DNA from: Burkholderiales bacterium
Lineage (GTDB): Bacteria; Pseudomonadota; Gammaproteobacteria; Burkholderiales; Casimicrobiaceae
Assembly: GCA_017880805.1 (NCBI GenBank)
Contig: JADGRP010000208.1
Span: 1 to 43,167, forward strand
Length of the DNA: 43,167 nt
Reading direction: 5' to 3'
The notes below the pieces were generated by a model. That model had not been told where the DNA came from and did no database searches. It saw only the letters and a program-made list of their open reading frames with translations. Positions within the stretch are counted from its first letter, which is position 1. Each line of letters begins with the position of its first letter. A program made the position numbers and the translations under genes. Positions 19,503 to 27,286 of this stretch are shown here, piece by piece.

Positions 19503-20013
19503 ATGCGGGGGCGCGCGGTTGAGGAGTACTGCGCGCCCCTTTTCATCGCATGGCAATTGACCAGCCGCTGTGAGGCGCGCTGTATCGCCTGCTGCGAGGA
19601 ATCGGGCCCCGATAAGGCGTGGGGGGACGTGCTCCGGCGGGACGAAGCACTCGAACTCGCCCGAAGTATCGCCGCTTTCGGCATCGTATGTTGCCTTTGG
19701 CGGGGGAGAGCCGCTGGGCGTGCCTTATTGTTGGGAACTCTTCGAGCTGCTCGCTGACGGCGGCGTTCCGCTCAACGGGAAAGTCAAGCTCCTCAACACG
19801 CTTCCGTTCGCGCCGGCTGATCTGCGGCACGGATCCCTTGCGCAGGCCCGGCAGGCATGTCGTGCCGCCCGGCGCGCGACAGAGGTTCGCGAATTCATCT
19901 CCAAGTTCCAAACCGACCCCGGGTTGCTTCGCCACGCAAACGAAACGTGGAGGATGGGCATGAAGCGGCAACAGACGATGCTTCGTGCTGATCCCTCATG
20001 GAAGTCCCCGTAA
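19503..20013 (+). pseudogene. Frameshifted, internally deleted radical SAM gene (copy of radical SAM 3)
   Basis: Starts like the intact gene at 34511 (APLFIAWQLTSRCEARCIAC, keeping C-x3-C-x2-C, then CEESGPDKAWGD). After FGI two bases are missing relative to the intact copy (GGCATC then GTATG instead of CCGTATG), shifting the frame. In the shifted frame it resumes VAFGGGEPLGVPYCWELFELL. It then jumps from the position after the GGEP motif to the C-terminal NGKVKLLNTLPFAPADLR, losing about 170 codons. It ends LLRHANETW and a short extension to TGA 20011-20013. Non-functional. Confidence 0.92.
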
Positions 20014-20156
20014 ACCACGGAGTCAGGTCGTACGACTTTGACGTCGATCAAATCGACGCTCAATGCCGGTGTCAGAATCAAATCATGTCGGCAGTCTCCG
20101 GGATCGTTGCGAAAACAAGGGCTGTCGCCGACGTCTGGTCGGAGGAAATGCATTAG

Positions 20157-22205
20157 ATGAGCCCTGTCGGAATCACACTCCTTATGCTTGTCGCGTTCGC
20201 GGGCTTCGGCTATCTCGCGGAGCGCAAGCTTGCCATCATCGCAAGCCTTCAGTCCGAGATGCGCTGGGATCATCCGGGGTTGCGGCTCAAGGCAGTCCTG
20301 GTCAACGGTTTCTTCCAGTCGCGCATGATCCGACGCGAATGGAGGCCCGGACTCATGCATGGCGTCATTTTCTTAGGCTTCATGTCGCTGCTGCTGCGCA
20401 AGCTGCAGCTAATCGCTATCGGCTACGACGAATCGGTCGCTTTTCCCGGAATCGCCGGCGGACTGTTCGCCGCATTCAAGGATGCGATCGAGGTGGCGGT
20501 GCTCTTGGCCTGCGGCTACGCACTCTATCGGCGCTTTGTGCTGAAGCCGCCGCGTCTGGAGCAAAACCGCGAGGCACTGCTCATCTTGTCGCTGATCATC
20601 GCCATCATGATCACCGACTTCGCGTTCGACGCCTTCCGCTTCGCACTGCGTTCGGCAAGCGACGCAGGTATCGCGCACGAGCGCGGCTTCGCTTTTATTG
20701 GCGGCGCCCTCGCGTCCGGCCTCTCCGGACTTTCCTCGCCCACTCTCCTTGCCGGTTACCGGATCTTCTACTGGACGCAGCTCCTGGCCGTGTTCGCGTT
20801 CCTGGTGATCCTTCCGATGGGCGAGCATTTTCATATCGTGACCGCGCTGCCGACGCTTTTTTTTCGGCGTGGCCGGCCTGCCAACGTCGTGCCCACGGTC
20901 GATCTCGAAAAAGCGATGGCTGAGGACGCGGAAGCGGAAATGCGCATCGGCGTGCGAAGCGTCCGCGATCTAACCTGGAAGGAAGGCCTCGACGCGTTCA
21001 CCTGTACCGAGTGCGGCCGCTGCAAAGACGCGTGTCCGACCTTCCTGACCGGTAAGCCGCTGTCGCTCAAGTGGGTATTCGACAGCCTGAAGCATCATCT
21101 TCTGGAGCAACGCGAGGCCCTCGTGGCCGGAAAACCTGACGACGCACTACCGCCTCTCGTACCCGACACGATCCGCGAGGAGACGCTGTGGGCGTGCACC
21201 ACCTGCGGCTATTGCGAGGCCGCGTGCCCCATCGAGCTCGAGCACTTGCCCAAGTTCTATCGGCTGCGTCAGCACCGGGTGATGATGGACGGTGAATTTC
21301 CGCACGAACTGCGAGGTATCTTCGACGCCTATGAAGTTCAGAGCAACCCCTGGGGTCTCCCTGCCGACACGCGCGGCGACTGGGCGATCGCGGCAGGCGT
21401 ACCGATCCTGCGCAGTGCCGCAGAAGGCAACGCCCTCGATTACCTCTTTTACGTCGGCTCGGCCGAGTCCTTCGATGTACGCGGGCAAAAGATCGCCGCC
21501 GCGTTTGCGAGCATCCTGAAGGCAGCGGGAGTCAAGTTCGCGATCCTTGGCGCGCGCGAGACATCGACCGGTGAGTGCGTGCGCCGCACAGGCAACGAGA
21601 TGCTGTTTCAGCAACTCGCGGCAGCGCTGGTCGCGACGCTGAAGGAATTCGGCATCCGGCGCATCGTAACGTGCGACCCGCATGCCTTCAACACGCTCAA
21701 GAACGAATATCCCGAGTTCAATGGGCACTATGAGGTCATCCATCACACGCAGTTGATCGCGCGGCTCATCGGCGAGGGAAGAATCCGCGTTCGGCCCGAC
21801 TTCGAGAGGGTGATCTACCACGAGCCATGCTATCTCGGTCGGCACAATGACGAGTTCGAAGCCCCGCGCGAAATCATCAGGCAGCTGGTTAAAGATGCAC
21901 CGCTCGAATTCGACTTGAATCGTGAAAAGGCGATGTGCTGCGGCGCGGGTGGCGGCCGCATGTGGATGGAGGAGAGGATCGGCAAGCGCATCAACATCGC
22001 GCGCGTCGAGCAGGCGTTGCCGCAGGCGCCCAAGATCATTGCCACGGCCTGCCCGTATTGCACGGTGATGATGTCCGACGGCACCAAGGCGCTGGAAAAG
22101 GAGACAGCAATCGCGACGCGCGACATTGCCGAGCTCGTGGCGGCTGCGATGATCCCATTTGTGCCCGAACCGCGATGGTCTTCTCGATCGACGGACTCGG
22201 TCTAG
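20157..22205 (+). CDS. Membrane-bound Fe-S/heme b oxidoreductase, EMO/HdrDE-like
   Basis: 682 residues. Residues ~1-250 hold about six transmembrane helices with several histidines (GLMHGVIFLGFMSLLL, GEHFHIV), resembling a heme b domain of the HdrE/NarI kind. Then come two [4Fe-4S] motifs (CTECGRCKDACPTFL and CTTCGYCEAACPIEL) and a C-terminal CCG-type domain (HEPCYLGRHND, AMCCGAGGGRMWM, ATACPYCTVMM) that would bind a noncubane cluster. This architecture matches the EtfAB:(methyl)menaquinone oxidoreductase (EMO) and HdrD-like families. It would pass electrons between a soluble donor and membrane quinone. GGAGGAA precedes the ATG. No etf genes are in view, so the partner is unknown. Confidence 0.85.
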   Translation: MSPVGITLLMLVAFAGFGYLAERKLAIIASLQSEMRWDHPGLRLKAVLVNGFFQSRMIRREWRPGLMHGVIFLGFMSLLLRKLQLIAIGYDESVAFPGIAGGLFAAFKDAIEVAVLLACGYALYRRFVLKPPRLEQNREALLILSLIIAIMITDFAFDAFRFALRSASDAGIAHERGFAFIGGALASGLSGLSSPTLLAGYRIFYWTQLLAVFAFLVILPMGEHFHIVTALPTLFFRRGRPANVVPTVDLEKAMAEDAEAEMRIGVRSVRDLTWKEGLDAFTCTECGRCKDACPTFLTGKPLSLKWVFDSLKHHLLEQREALVAGKPDDALPPLVPDTIREETLWACTTCGYCEAACPIELEHLPKFYRLRQHRVMMDGEFPHELRGIFDAYEVQSNPWGLPADTRGDWAIAAGVPILRSAAEGNALDYLFYVGSAESFDVRGQKIAAAFASILKAAGVKFAILGARETSTGECVRRTGNEMLFQQLAAALVATLKEFGIRRIVTCDPHAFNTLKNEYPEFNGHYEVIHHTQLIARLIGEGRIRVRPDFERVIYHEPCYLGRHNDEFEAPREIIRQLVKDAPLEFDLNREKAMCCGAGGGRMWMEERIGKRINIARVEQALPQAPKIIATACPYCTVMMSDGTKALEKETAIATRDIAELVAAAMIPFVPEPRWSSRSTDSV

Positions 22206-22814
22206 GCGAGGTTGTGCAGGTCAAGTGATTGCGCGTGACACAAGGGGAGAACGTTTGAATGCAGCGTGAGATGGCCTGCAATCCGTCACGCAACGCGGTG
22301 ACGATCGCGCCGACCAGCATGGTACCGATCAGCGCGAGTCGCGGCGCCGTTGGTAGCGCACCATCCGATGAGCCATGGTCGTGCGGCAATTTGTCGCACC
22401 AGTTTGCTTTGCGACCGCGCTGTTCGTGCCAGCAGATGCGATTTTGACGGCAAAAAGCAAGCTGCCGCGGCAAGCGCCGCCGGATCGCGGCATACGCGCG
22501 CTATCCGGGGCTTACGCTTGGGGCGCCTCTGCGACACCTTGACCTACGTCAAAGGCTTCCCCACAGCGCTACCGTATGGTTTTGGATCAGACGTGGCCCG
22601 TCTTTGTTGCCGCAGACCGGCGCCTCGTGTTACACATGTGGCGCCAAGAAAGGGGATCGATGGCGGCAGACCATGATGAACGGCGCGTCGAGGTGGTTTT
22701 CGCTCCCCGCCGGTGGCGACAGTCTTCGACACCGTTTGCAAGAATCCTTCGCTGTAATGGCGTCACACGCAATTCGGTGATGAGAGCGTCGCAACTGCTG
22801 TCCGCGCCACGTCA
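22206..22814. other. 609-base region without a recognisable gene
   Basis: No convincing coding sequence. Short open frames exist on both strands, but none shows a known family or a good start. On the minus strand one frame includes the hydrophobic stretch LIGTMLVGAIVTALRDGLQA, possibly a membrane-protein remnant, unassigned. The right half carries the FNR-type site and -10 element listed separately, leaving a predicted leader of about 230 bases before the cytochrome gene. Confidence 0.6.
22539..22580 (+). promoter_or_regulatory. FNR-type site with correctly spaced -10 element upstream of the multiheme cytochrome operon
   Basis: TTGACCTACGTCAA at 22539-22552 is a perfect TTGAC-N4-GTCAA palindrome of the FNR/DNR type. 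For a class II promoter centred at -41.5 the start site would be near 22587 and the -10 hexamer at 22575-22580, exactly where TATGGT occurs. This is the best-supported promoter in the window and implies induction of the 22815-26610 cytochromes under low oxygen. Confidence 0.75.
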
Positions 22815-24089
22815 ATGACAACGTATCGTCCGCCCCCACTGAGTTCTTTCCCGAGAATCGGAGCGATTTTCGCGATCCTCTGCTTGGGGTCGATCGCCGC
22901 GGCAGTCGCGCAGGGCACGGCTCCGGCGGCGCCCGGCGTCAATGAGACTTGCTTTGCGTGCCATGGCGACAAGGACGCAAAACGTGCCGATGGCAGATCG
23001 ATCGCAGTCGAAGGCGCGGCGTTCGCCCAATCGGTGCACGGCGAGATGCATCTCAAGTGCACCGATTGCCATAGCGACGTCTCAGCGCAGAAACTGCCGC
23101 ATCCCGAAAAACTCAAACCGGTCGCCTGCGCAAGTTGCCACCAAAATGAGGTCAAGGAATACAGCAACACTGTACATGGCATTGCTCGCAAGGGCGGCAG
23201 CACCGTCGCCGCGACGTGCACCGATTGTCACGGCCTGCACGACATCAAGCGTGCCAAGGATCCTGCATCGCGTACCAATCACGCGAACCTCGAAGCAACG
23301 TGCGGCAAGTGCCACGGCAACGATGCGATGGTGGCGAGTGCCAAGCTGCCGGGCGGCAACATCGTCAGCCAGTTCCACGACAGCATTCATGGGAAGGCGC
23401 TCACAGGCGCCGCGGCGGCCTCCGCCCCTACCTGCACGAATTGCCATGGCGCGCATACCATCCGCGCGAAGTCCGATCCGGAAAGTGCCACCAATCGAGC
23501 GCGCATTCCGGATACCTGCGGCAATTGCCACAAGAAGGAGCGAGCGCAGTTCGCGACAAGCCAGCACGGCCAGATGCGACATGAAGGCAATCTGGCCGCG
23601 CCGGGCTGCAACGACTGCCACAGTGCGCATCGGATCCAGCAGCACGACCTGCCGGCCTTTAAGACTCAGGTGATCAATGAGTGCGGCACCTGCCATGCGG
23701 ATTACCTGTCGACGTATCGCGATACGTTCCACGGCCAAGTCACGGCGCTGGGCTACTCGAGCATGGCGACTTGTGCATCGTGTCACGGTTCGCACGAAAT
23801 ACTGCCTGCTTCGAATCCGGCATCGACCGTTTCGCCGCAAAACCGGCTCAAGACTTGTCAGAAGTGTCACGCCGGAGCGTCCGAGAATTTCGCCAACTAC
23901 GACCCGCACGCGAACCGGCACGATCGCGCACGCAACCCATTGTATTATTACGCGGCGCTGTTCATGGACTGGCTATTGATCGGCGTAATCGGCTTTTTCG
24001 GTATCCACACGCTGTTCTGGTTCGTACGGTCGCTGCGCGCACGGCTGGCGCGCCGCACCGATAGCGGCAACACCGAGGAGAAGCGTTGA
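22815..24089 (+). CDS. Undecaheme (11 CxxCH) periplasmic cytochrome c with C-terminal membrane anchor
   Basis: 424 residues. An N-terminal hydrophobic export segment (IGAIFAILCLGSIAAAVAQG) is followed by eleven CxxCH heme motifs: CFACH, CTDCH, CASCH, CTDCH, CGKCH, CTNCH, CGNCH, CNDCH, CGTCH, CASCH and CQKCH. Many histidines in HGxxH contexts could be distal ligands. Near the C terminus one transmembrane helix (LFMDWLLIGVIGFFGIHTLF) and a basic tail anchor it. The stop overlaps the cytochrome b start (TGATG), so the two proteins probably form a complex moving electrons between quinone and the periplasm. Such cytochromes are found in several anaerobic respiratory chains; the terminal acceptor is unknown. 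Confidence 0.9.
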   Translation: MTTYRPPPLSSFPRIGAIFAILCLGSIAAAVAQGTAPAAPGVNETCFACHGDKDAKRADGRSIAVEGAAFAQSVHGEMHLKCTDCHSDVSAQKLPHPEKLKPVACASCHQNEVKEYSNTVHGIARKGGSTVAATCTDCHGLHDIKRAKDPASRTNHANLEATCGKCHGNDAMVASAKLPGGNIVSQFHDSIHGKALTGAAAASAPTCTNCHGAHTIRAKSDPESATNRARIPDTCGNCHKKERAQFATSQHGQMRHEGNLAAPGCNDCHSAHRIQQHDLPAFKTQVINECGTCHADYLSTYRDTFHGQVTALGYSSMATCASCHGSHEILPASNPASTVSPQNRLKTCQKCHAGASENFANYDPHANRHDRARNPLYYYAALFMDWLLIGVIGFFGIHTLFWFVRSLRARLARRTDSGNTEEKR

Positions 24090-24970
24090 TGACAAGCCTC
24101 GGCAAATCTTCGATGGCAGCCACGACCGCCGTTGGAACGCGTACTACGCCGGCCGGCGGCCGTTACTACCGCCGATTCACGCGCGCCGAACGCATCATGC
24201 ATGCGCTGCTCATGCTTTCCTTCGTGGGCTGCGCGCTGACCGGACTGCCGCTGCTATTTTCGGACAAACCCTGGGCCGGCGCGCTCGCCCGCCTACTGGG
24301 AGGTTTTCAGGCAGCCGGTGCCATTCACCGCATCTGTGCGTTCGTCATGCTGGGCATGTTTGCGAGCCATATCATCGCGCTGATTCGCCGCGCCATTCAA
24401 AACAAGGATTTTGTCGGCATCGTATGGGGCCCGGATTCGATGGTTCCGCAACCACAAGACGCCGTCGACCTTTACAAGCATTTCAAGTGGTTTCTGGGGC
24501 TTGGGCCGCGACCGCAATTCGACCGCTGGACGTATTGGGAGAAATTCGATTACTGGGCCGTTTTCTGGGGTATGGCCATTATCGGCGGCTCCGGGTTACT
24601 TCTTTGGTTCCCGGTCTTCTTCGCGAAATTACTGCCTGGATGGATTTTCAACATTGCGACATTGGTTCACGGCGAGGAGGCGCTGCTCGCGGTCGGATTC
24701 ATCTTCACCATCCACTTCTTCAACTCTCATCTGCGGCCGGAGAAGTTCCCCATGGACACGGTCGTCTTCACCGGGCGCATCTCTGAACATGAGCTCAAGC
24801 AAGAGCGCGCGGTCGAGTACGAACGCCTGGTCCGCGAGGGCCGATTGGCGGCACAGGAAGCTCCGCCGCCGACCCTCGAATCGCGCGCGTTCGGCTGGTT
24901 TGTCGGTGGTACCGCGCTGCTGTTGGGCATCGTCGCGATCGTCCTGATCGTGTACAGCATTTTTCGCTGA
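24089..24970 (+). CDS. Membrane cytochrome b, FdnI/PhsC-like, partner of the multiheme cytochrome
   Basis: About 293 residues with four main transmembrane helices and a fifth near the C terminus. Histidines lie in helices: ERIMHALLMLSFVGCALTGL, AIHRICAFVMLGMFASHIIAL, and LVHGEEALLAVGFIFTIHFF. This is the pattern of the diheme b subunits of formate dehydrogenase and thiosulfate reductase. A motif HFFNSHLRPEKFPMD closes the core. The C-terminal part (SEHELKQERAVEYERLVREG) looks like a cytoplasmic coil before a final helix. Start set at ATG 24089, overlapping the preceding stop. It would exchange electrons between membrane quinone and the 11-heme protein. Confidence 0.88.
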   Translation: MTSLGKSSMAATTAVGTRTTPAGGRYYRRFTRAERIMHALLMLSFVGCALTGLPLLFSDKPWAGALARLLGGFQAAGAIHRICAFVMLGMFASHIIALIRRAIQNKDFVGIVWGPDSMVPQPQDAVDLYKHFKWFLGLGPRPQFDRWTYWEKFDYWAVFWGMAIIGGSGLLLWFPVFFAKLLPGWIFNIATLVHGEEALLAVGFIFTIHFFNSHLRPEKFPMDTVVFTGRISEHELKQERAVEYERLVREGRLAAQEAPPPTLESRAFGWFVGGTALLLGIVAIVLIVYSIFR

Positions 24971-25107
24971 AGCACGGTGCGCAAGGACGCGATGCCGAAT
25001 TGCGTTGTGGCTCGCACGCGCCCCACGACGTACTCTCGTGCTGCGGGCGCACTTGGAGCTGACCTGGTGACGGCACGTCGCCGCGGATTTCTGATAGGAA
25101 ATGTGCG

Positions 25108-26610
25108 ATGAATATCCGCCTTGGACGCAAACTGATGCTCGGCACAGTGCTGACGCTCATCCTTGTTGCAATCGTCGCGGCAGTGCTTGCCGCGGGCGGA
25201 ATCGTCGCCTGGGAGTATTCGAACAGCAACGCTTTTTGCGCCAATGTGTGCCACGCAGTGCACCCTGAGGAACCGAAGGCGCATGCCGCGTCGTTTCACG
25301 CCCGCGTGAACTGCGTCGAGTGCCATATGGGTCGGTTGTCGACACTGCAGCTCATGGCGATCAAGCCGACGCACATCGGTGAGCTTTGGGGCATGATCGT
25401 CGGCTACGAGCGCCCGACCACCACGCACAGCCTGCGCCCGGCGCGCGAGTCGTGTGAGGCGTGCCACTGGCCGGAGGCACGCCACAACGACACGATGCGG
25501 GTGAAGTACCGTTACGACGACGACGCCAAGAGCACGGAGAGCAAGACCACGCTGCAGCTGCACACCGGCACCGGCGCGGGGCTCGCCAGCGGTTCCATGG
25601 AGACGGCGCCGCAACTTAGCCCCGGGGCGGGCGTCGCGAAGGGTATCCACTGGCATATCGCGCAGGACCTCGAATATGTCGCGCTCGATCCCACCAAGCA
25701 GAAGATCCCACTGATCGAAGTACGCGATGCAAACGGCAAGGTGACGGCAACGTATTTCGATTCCACGGCCGGGATCAGCCGCGCCGACGTCGACAAGATG
25801 CCCTTGCGGCGCATCGACTGCATCGACTGCCACAATGCGGCGGGCCATCCGTTCAGCAACCCGGCCAACCTCGTCGACGACGCGCTAGAGGAGGGCCGCA
25901 TCGACCGAAGCCTGCCGTCAATCAAGGCGCGCTCTGACGCCATCATCCAAAAAGCCAGTCCCATCTCGGGCCCCGAAGCGGAGCGCGCGGCAAAGTTCGC
26001 AGAGCTGATCACGGCCGCTGCGCCGCAGGGCGAGCAAAAGCCCAAGGTGAAGGAGGCCGAGCAGAAGTTCGCGGCGGAAATGAAGCGCATCCTGCTCTTG
26101 TCATCGTTCGCGGCCAAGGACCTGACATGGAAGGCTTTTCCGAACAACGTCGGCCACAAGGATTTCCCGGGCTGCTTCCGTTGCCACGATGGCAAGCACA
26201 CGAACGATAAGGGCGAAGCGATACGGCTGCAGTGCACTCTCTGCCATGCGCTCCCGAAGGTCGCCGGGGAAAACGGCCTGCTGACCGTTCAGTCCACGGT
26301 AAGTCCCGACCTCACGCCGCCGTCAAGCCACGAGGAGCCCAATTGGATGCACGACCATCGCAGCCAAACCGACAACAGTTGCGCGATGTGCCACGGGAAG
26401 ATCCAGTGGGGCACGGACGGCGGCAGCTTCTGCTCCAACCCGGCGTGCCATGGGCGCAAGTGGCCGGAAATGAACCTCGATTCCCAGACTGCCGCGCCGG
26501 CGGATACCGCGAAGCCCGCAGCGCCTGCCAAGCCCACGGCACCGGCCAAGTCCAACAAACCGACCAAGGCCGAGCGCCAAAGCGCACAGCAGCTCGCTGT
26601 GGGTCAATAA
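25108..26610 (+). CDS. NapC/NirT-like membrane-anchored multiheme cytochrome c with extended C terminus
   Basis: 500 residues. One N-terminal transmembrane anchor (LMLGTVLTLILVAIVAAVLA) leads into a NapC-like start (NSNAFCANVCHAVHPEE, ARVNCVECHMG, SCEACHWPE). Later heme motifs are CIDCH, CFRCH, CTLCH and CAMCH, plus an unusual CSNPACH. That is six standard CxxCH sites and two with longer spacing (CANVCH is Cx3CH and CSNPACH is Cx4CH), so up to eight hemes. The last ~45 residues are Ala/Pro/Lys repeats (KPAAPAKPTAPAKSNKPTK), a low-complexity tail. It lies 137 bases after the cytochrome b gene and probably belongs to the same unit as a quinol-linked electron distributor. Confidence 0.87.
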   Translation: MNIRLGRKLMLGTVLTLILVAIVAAVLAAGGIVAWEYSNSNAFCANVCHAVHPEEPKAHAASFHARVNCVECHMGRLSTLQLMAIKPTHIGELWGMIVGYERPTTTHSLRPARESCEACHWPEARHNDTMRVKYRYDDDAKSTESKTTLQLHTGTGAGLASGSMETAPQLSPGAGVAKGIHWHIAQDLEYVALDPTKQKIPLIEVRDANGKVTATYFDSTAGISRADVDKMPLRRIDCIDCHNAAGHPFSNPANLVDDALEEGRIDRSLPSIKARSDAIIQKASPISGPEAERAAKFAELITAAAPQGEQKPKVKEAEQKFAAEMKRILLLSSFAAKDLTWKAFPNNVGHKDFPGCFRCHDGKHTNDKGEAIRLQCTLCHALPKVAGENGLLTVQSTVSPDLTPPSSHEEPNWMHDHRSQTDNSCAMCHGKIQWGTDGGSFCSNPACHGRKWPEMNLDSQTAAPADTAKPAAPAKPTAPAKSNKPTKAERQSAQQLAVGQ

Positions 26611-26642
26611 GAACGCAGCGGAAAAAGCGGCGTCAACAGTTC

Positions 26643-26708
26643 CTGTTGAAGGTGGCGACCTGCATCGATTGTCATAAGGGCGTTGCCCATACGGCACCCG
26701 ACGAATGA
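26643..26708 (+). pseudogene. Relic of the C terminus of a NapC/TorC-type cytochrome
   Basis: The frame reads LLKVATCIDCHKGVAHTAPDE-stop, with a CxxCH heme site in the context TCIDCHKG.AH.xP, which is the classic C-terminal signature of NapC/NirT/TorC cytochromes. No upstream part of such a gene remains, and the preceding multiheme gene ends in a different frame 33 bases before it. It suggests that a NapC paralogue was lost here. Confidence 0.6.
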
Positions 26709-26725
26709 CAACGGTTGACAGCGAT

Positions 26726-27286
26726 TCAATTCTTGACGGGACGCTTAGCCAACTTGCGCTGAAGCGTACGGCGATGCATCGACAGCGCTCGCGCCGCCTG
26801 TGAAATGTTGCCGTTGTGCTCTCGGAGCACGTGCCAGATGTGCTCCCACTCCAGGCGCTTGATCGACATCGGTTTCTCTTTCGCCGCTGTCTCATCATTA
26901 CCCGCATCGTGATAAAACGCGGCGATGATGTCGTCGGCGTCCACCGGCTTGCAGAGGTAATACGTTGCGCCGAGCTTGATCGCCTCAATGGCCGTCGCAA
27001 TGTTCCCGTAGCCGGTGAGGACCACGATCCGAGTATGGGGGTCGAGGCCGATCAAGGTCGGTATAAGCATAAGTCCCGGTTTATCCGGCAGCCTCAGGTC
27101 CACCACGGCGTACTCAGGCGGACTTTCGCTGGCCAGCTTGCTTGCCGCTGCCGCAGTGAGCGCGGTCTTGACCTCGAACCCGCGCTTTGCAAGGGCCCGT
27201 GCGAGCGTGTCGCAAAGAGTGGCGTCATCGTCGACCAACAATAGGCTGGGCTTGTCATCGCCTTCGCGGGTGCGGCGAGCCATCAT
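26726..27286 (-). CDS. regA: Response regulator of the RegA/PrrA/ActR type
   Basis: About 186 residues, the usual size of RegA. The receiver domain has the acidic pair in LLLVDDDATLCDTLARAL, phospho-acceptor D63 in YAVVDLRLPDKPGL, and the lysine in YYLCKPVDADD. The C-terminal Fis-type helix-turn-helix GNISQAARALSMHRRTLQRK is almost the signature of RegA/PrrA. The start overlaps the stop of the kinase gene (TGATG), so the pair is translationally coupled. In this family the regulator controls respiration, anaerobic electron transport and carbon fixation genes in response to redox state. Confidence 0.92.
   Translation of the reverse strand: MMARRTREGDDKPSLLLVDDDATLCDTLARALAKRGFEVKTALTAAAASKLASESPPEYAVVDLRLPDKPGLMLIPTLIGLDPHTRIVVLTGYGNIATAIEAIKLGATYYLCKPVDADDIIAAFYHDAGNDETAAKEKPMSIKRLEWEHIWHVLREHNGNISQAARALSMHRRTLQRKLAKRPVKN

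Noticed and set aside
20085-20156. 23-codon frame (MSAVSGIVAKTRAVADVWSEEMH) directly before the EMO-like gene
   Set aside because: No conserved match and no clear ribosome site; it ends exactly at the next ATG, which may be chance.
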